Shown here: piece by piece, positions 5,495-5,495 of the stretch | Layout: each line of letters opens with the position of its first letter | Position numbering within the stretch: the first letter of the stretch is position 1 | NCBI GenBank assembly: GCA_910576815.1 | Contig: CAJTKA010000062.1 | Coordinates: forward strand, 1 to 5,495 | DNA from: an uncultured Lachnospiraceae bacterium | Lineage (GTDB): Bacteria; Bacillota; Clostridia; Lachnospirales; Lachnospiraceae | Direction of reading: 5' to 3' | Length of the DNA: 5,495 nucleotides | Notes under the pieces: generated by a model | The model's input: only the letters and a program-made list of their open reading frames with translations | Database searches by the model: none | What the model was told of the DNA's origin: nothing | Position numbers and translations under genes: made by a program

Positions 5495-5495
5495 T

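Noticed and set aside
1..5495. CRISPR array, insertion sequence, phage or toxin-antitoxin genes
   Set aside because: No regularly spaced repeats, transposase or integrase motifs, terminal inverted repeats or toxin-like small genes were seen, despite the fusion scar and the neighbouring tRNA.

Overview
The window looks like a low-to-mid GC Firmicute, most likely a clostridial (Lachnospiraceae-type) genome. The signs are strong purine-rich Shine-Dalgarno sites before every operon gene, a tRNA-Glu of Firmicute type with no CCA seen before the window ends, and a layout of ECF sigma factor, membrane protein, ABC ATPase and ABC-2 permease that I associate with that group. The family names come from recognised motifs; no database search was possible.

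Layout. (1) Positions 1-1647, plus strand: one open frame that joins two unrelated gene pieces. The first ~300 residues are the front of a superfamily I (UvrD/Rep-like) helicase with a possible NERD-like N-terminal region, ending just after motif Ia. From about residue 302 the frame is the signalling half of a methyl-accepting chemotaxis protein (MCP), including the conserved hairpin tip. Neither piece is complete, and base composition shifts at the join, so this is a deletion/recombination scar or an assembly chimera. (2) Positions 1628-5247, minus strand: a compact four-gene operon, read from right to left. It encodes an ECF sigma factor (TTG start at 5247), a six-helix membrane protein whose start overlaps the sigma stop, an ABC ATPase, and an ABC-2 permease with a large loop after helix 1. 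The permease end overlaps the MCP end tail to tail by 20 bases. (3) Positions 5248-5422: a 175-base divergent control region. It holds a 9+9 base inverted repeat, a pyrimidine-rich tract, three related TTGCC motifs, a good tRNA promoter with a symmetric -10 element, and a possible 11-codon leader ORF whose stop overlaps the sigma start as TTGA. (4) Positions 5423-5494: tRNA-Glu(TTC), plus strand, reading out of the window.

How the genes may work together (inference). The membrane protein, encoded in overlap with the sigma factor, may hold the sigma factor inactive until an envelope signal arrives. The sigma factor would then drive its own operon and raise the level of the ATPase-permease exporter. 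This is a self-contained sense-and-export cassette, plausibly for a peptide, lipid or antibiotic; the substrate cannot be read from the sequence. The most unusual observations are the helicase-MCP fusion and the layered start region of the sigma gene.
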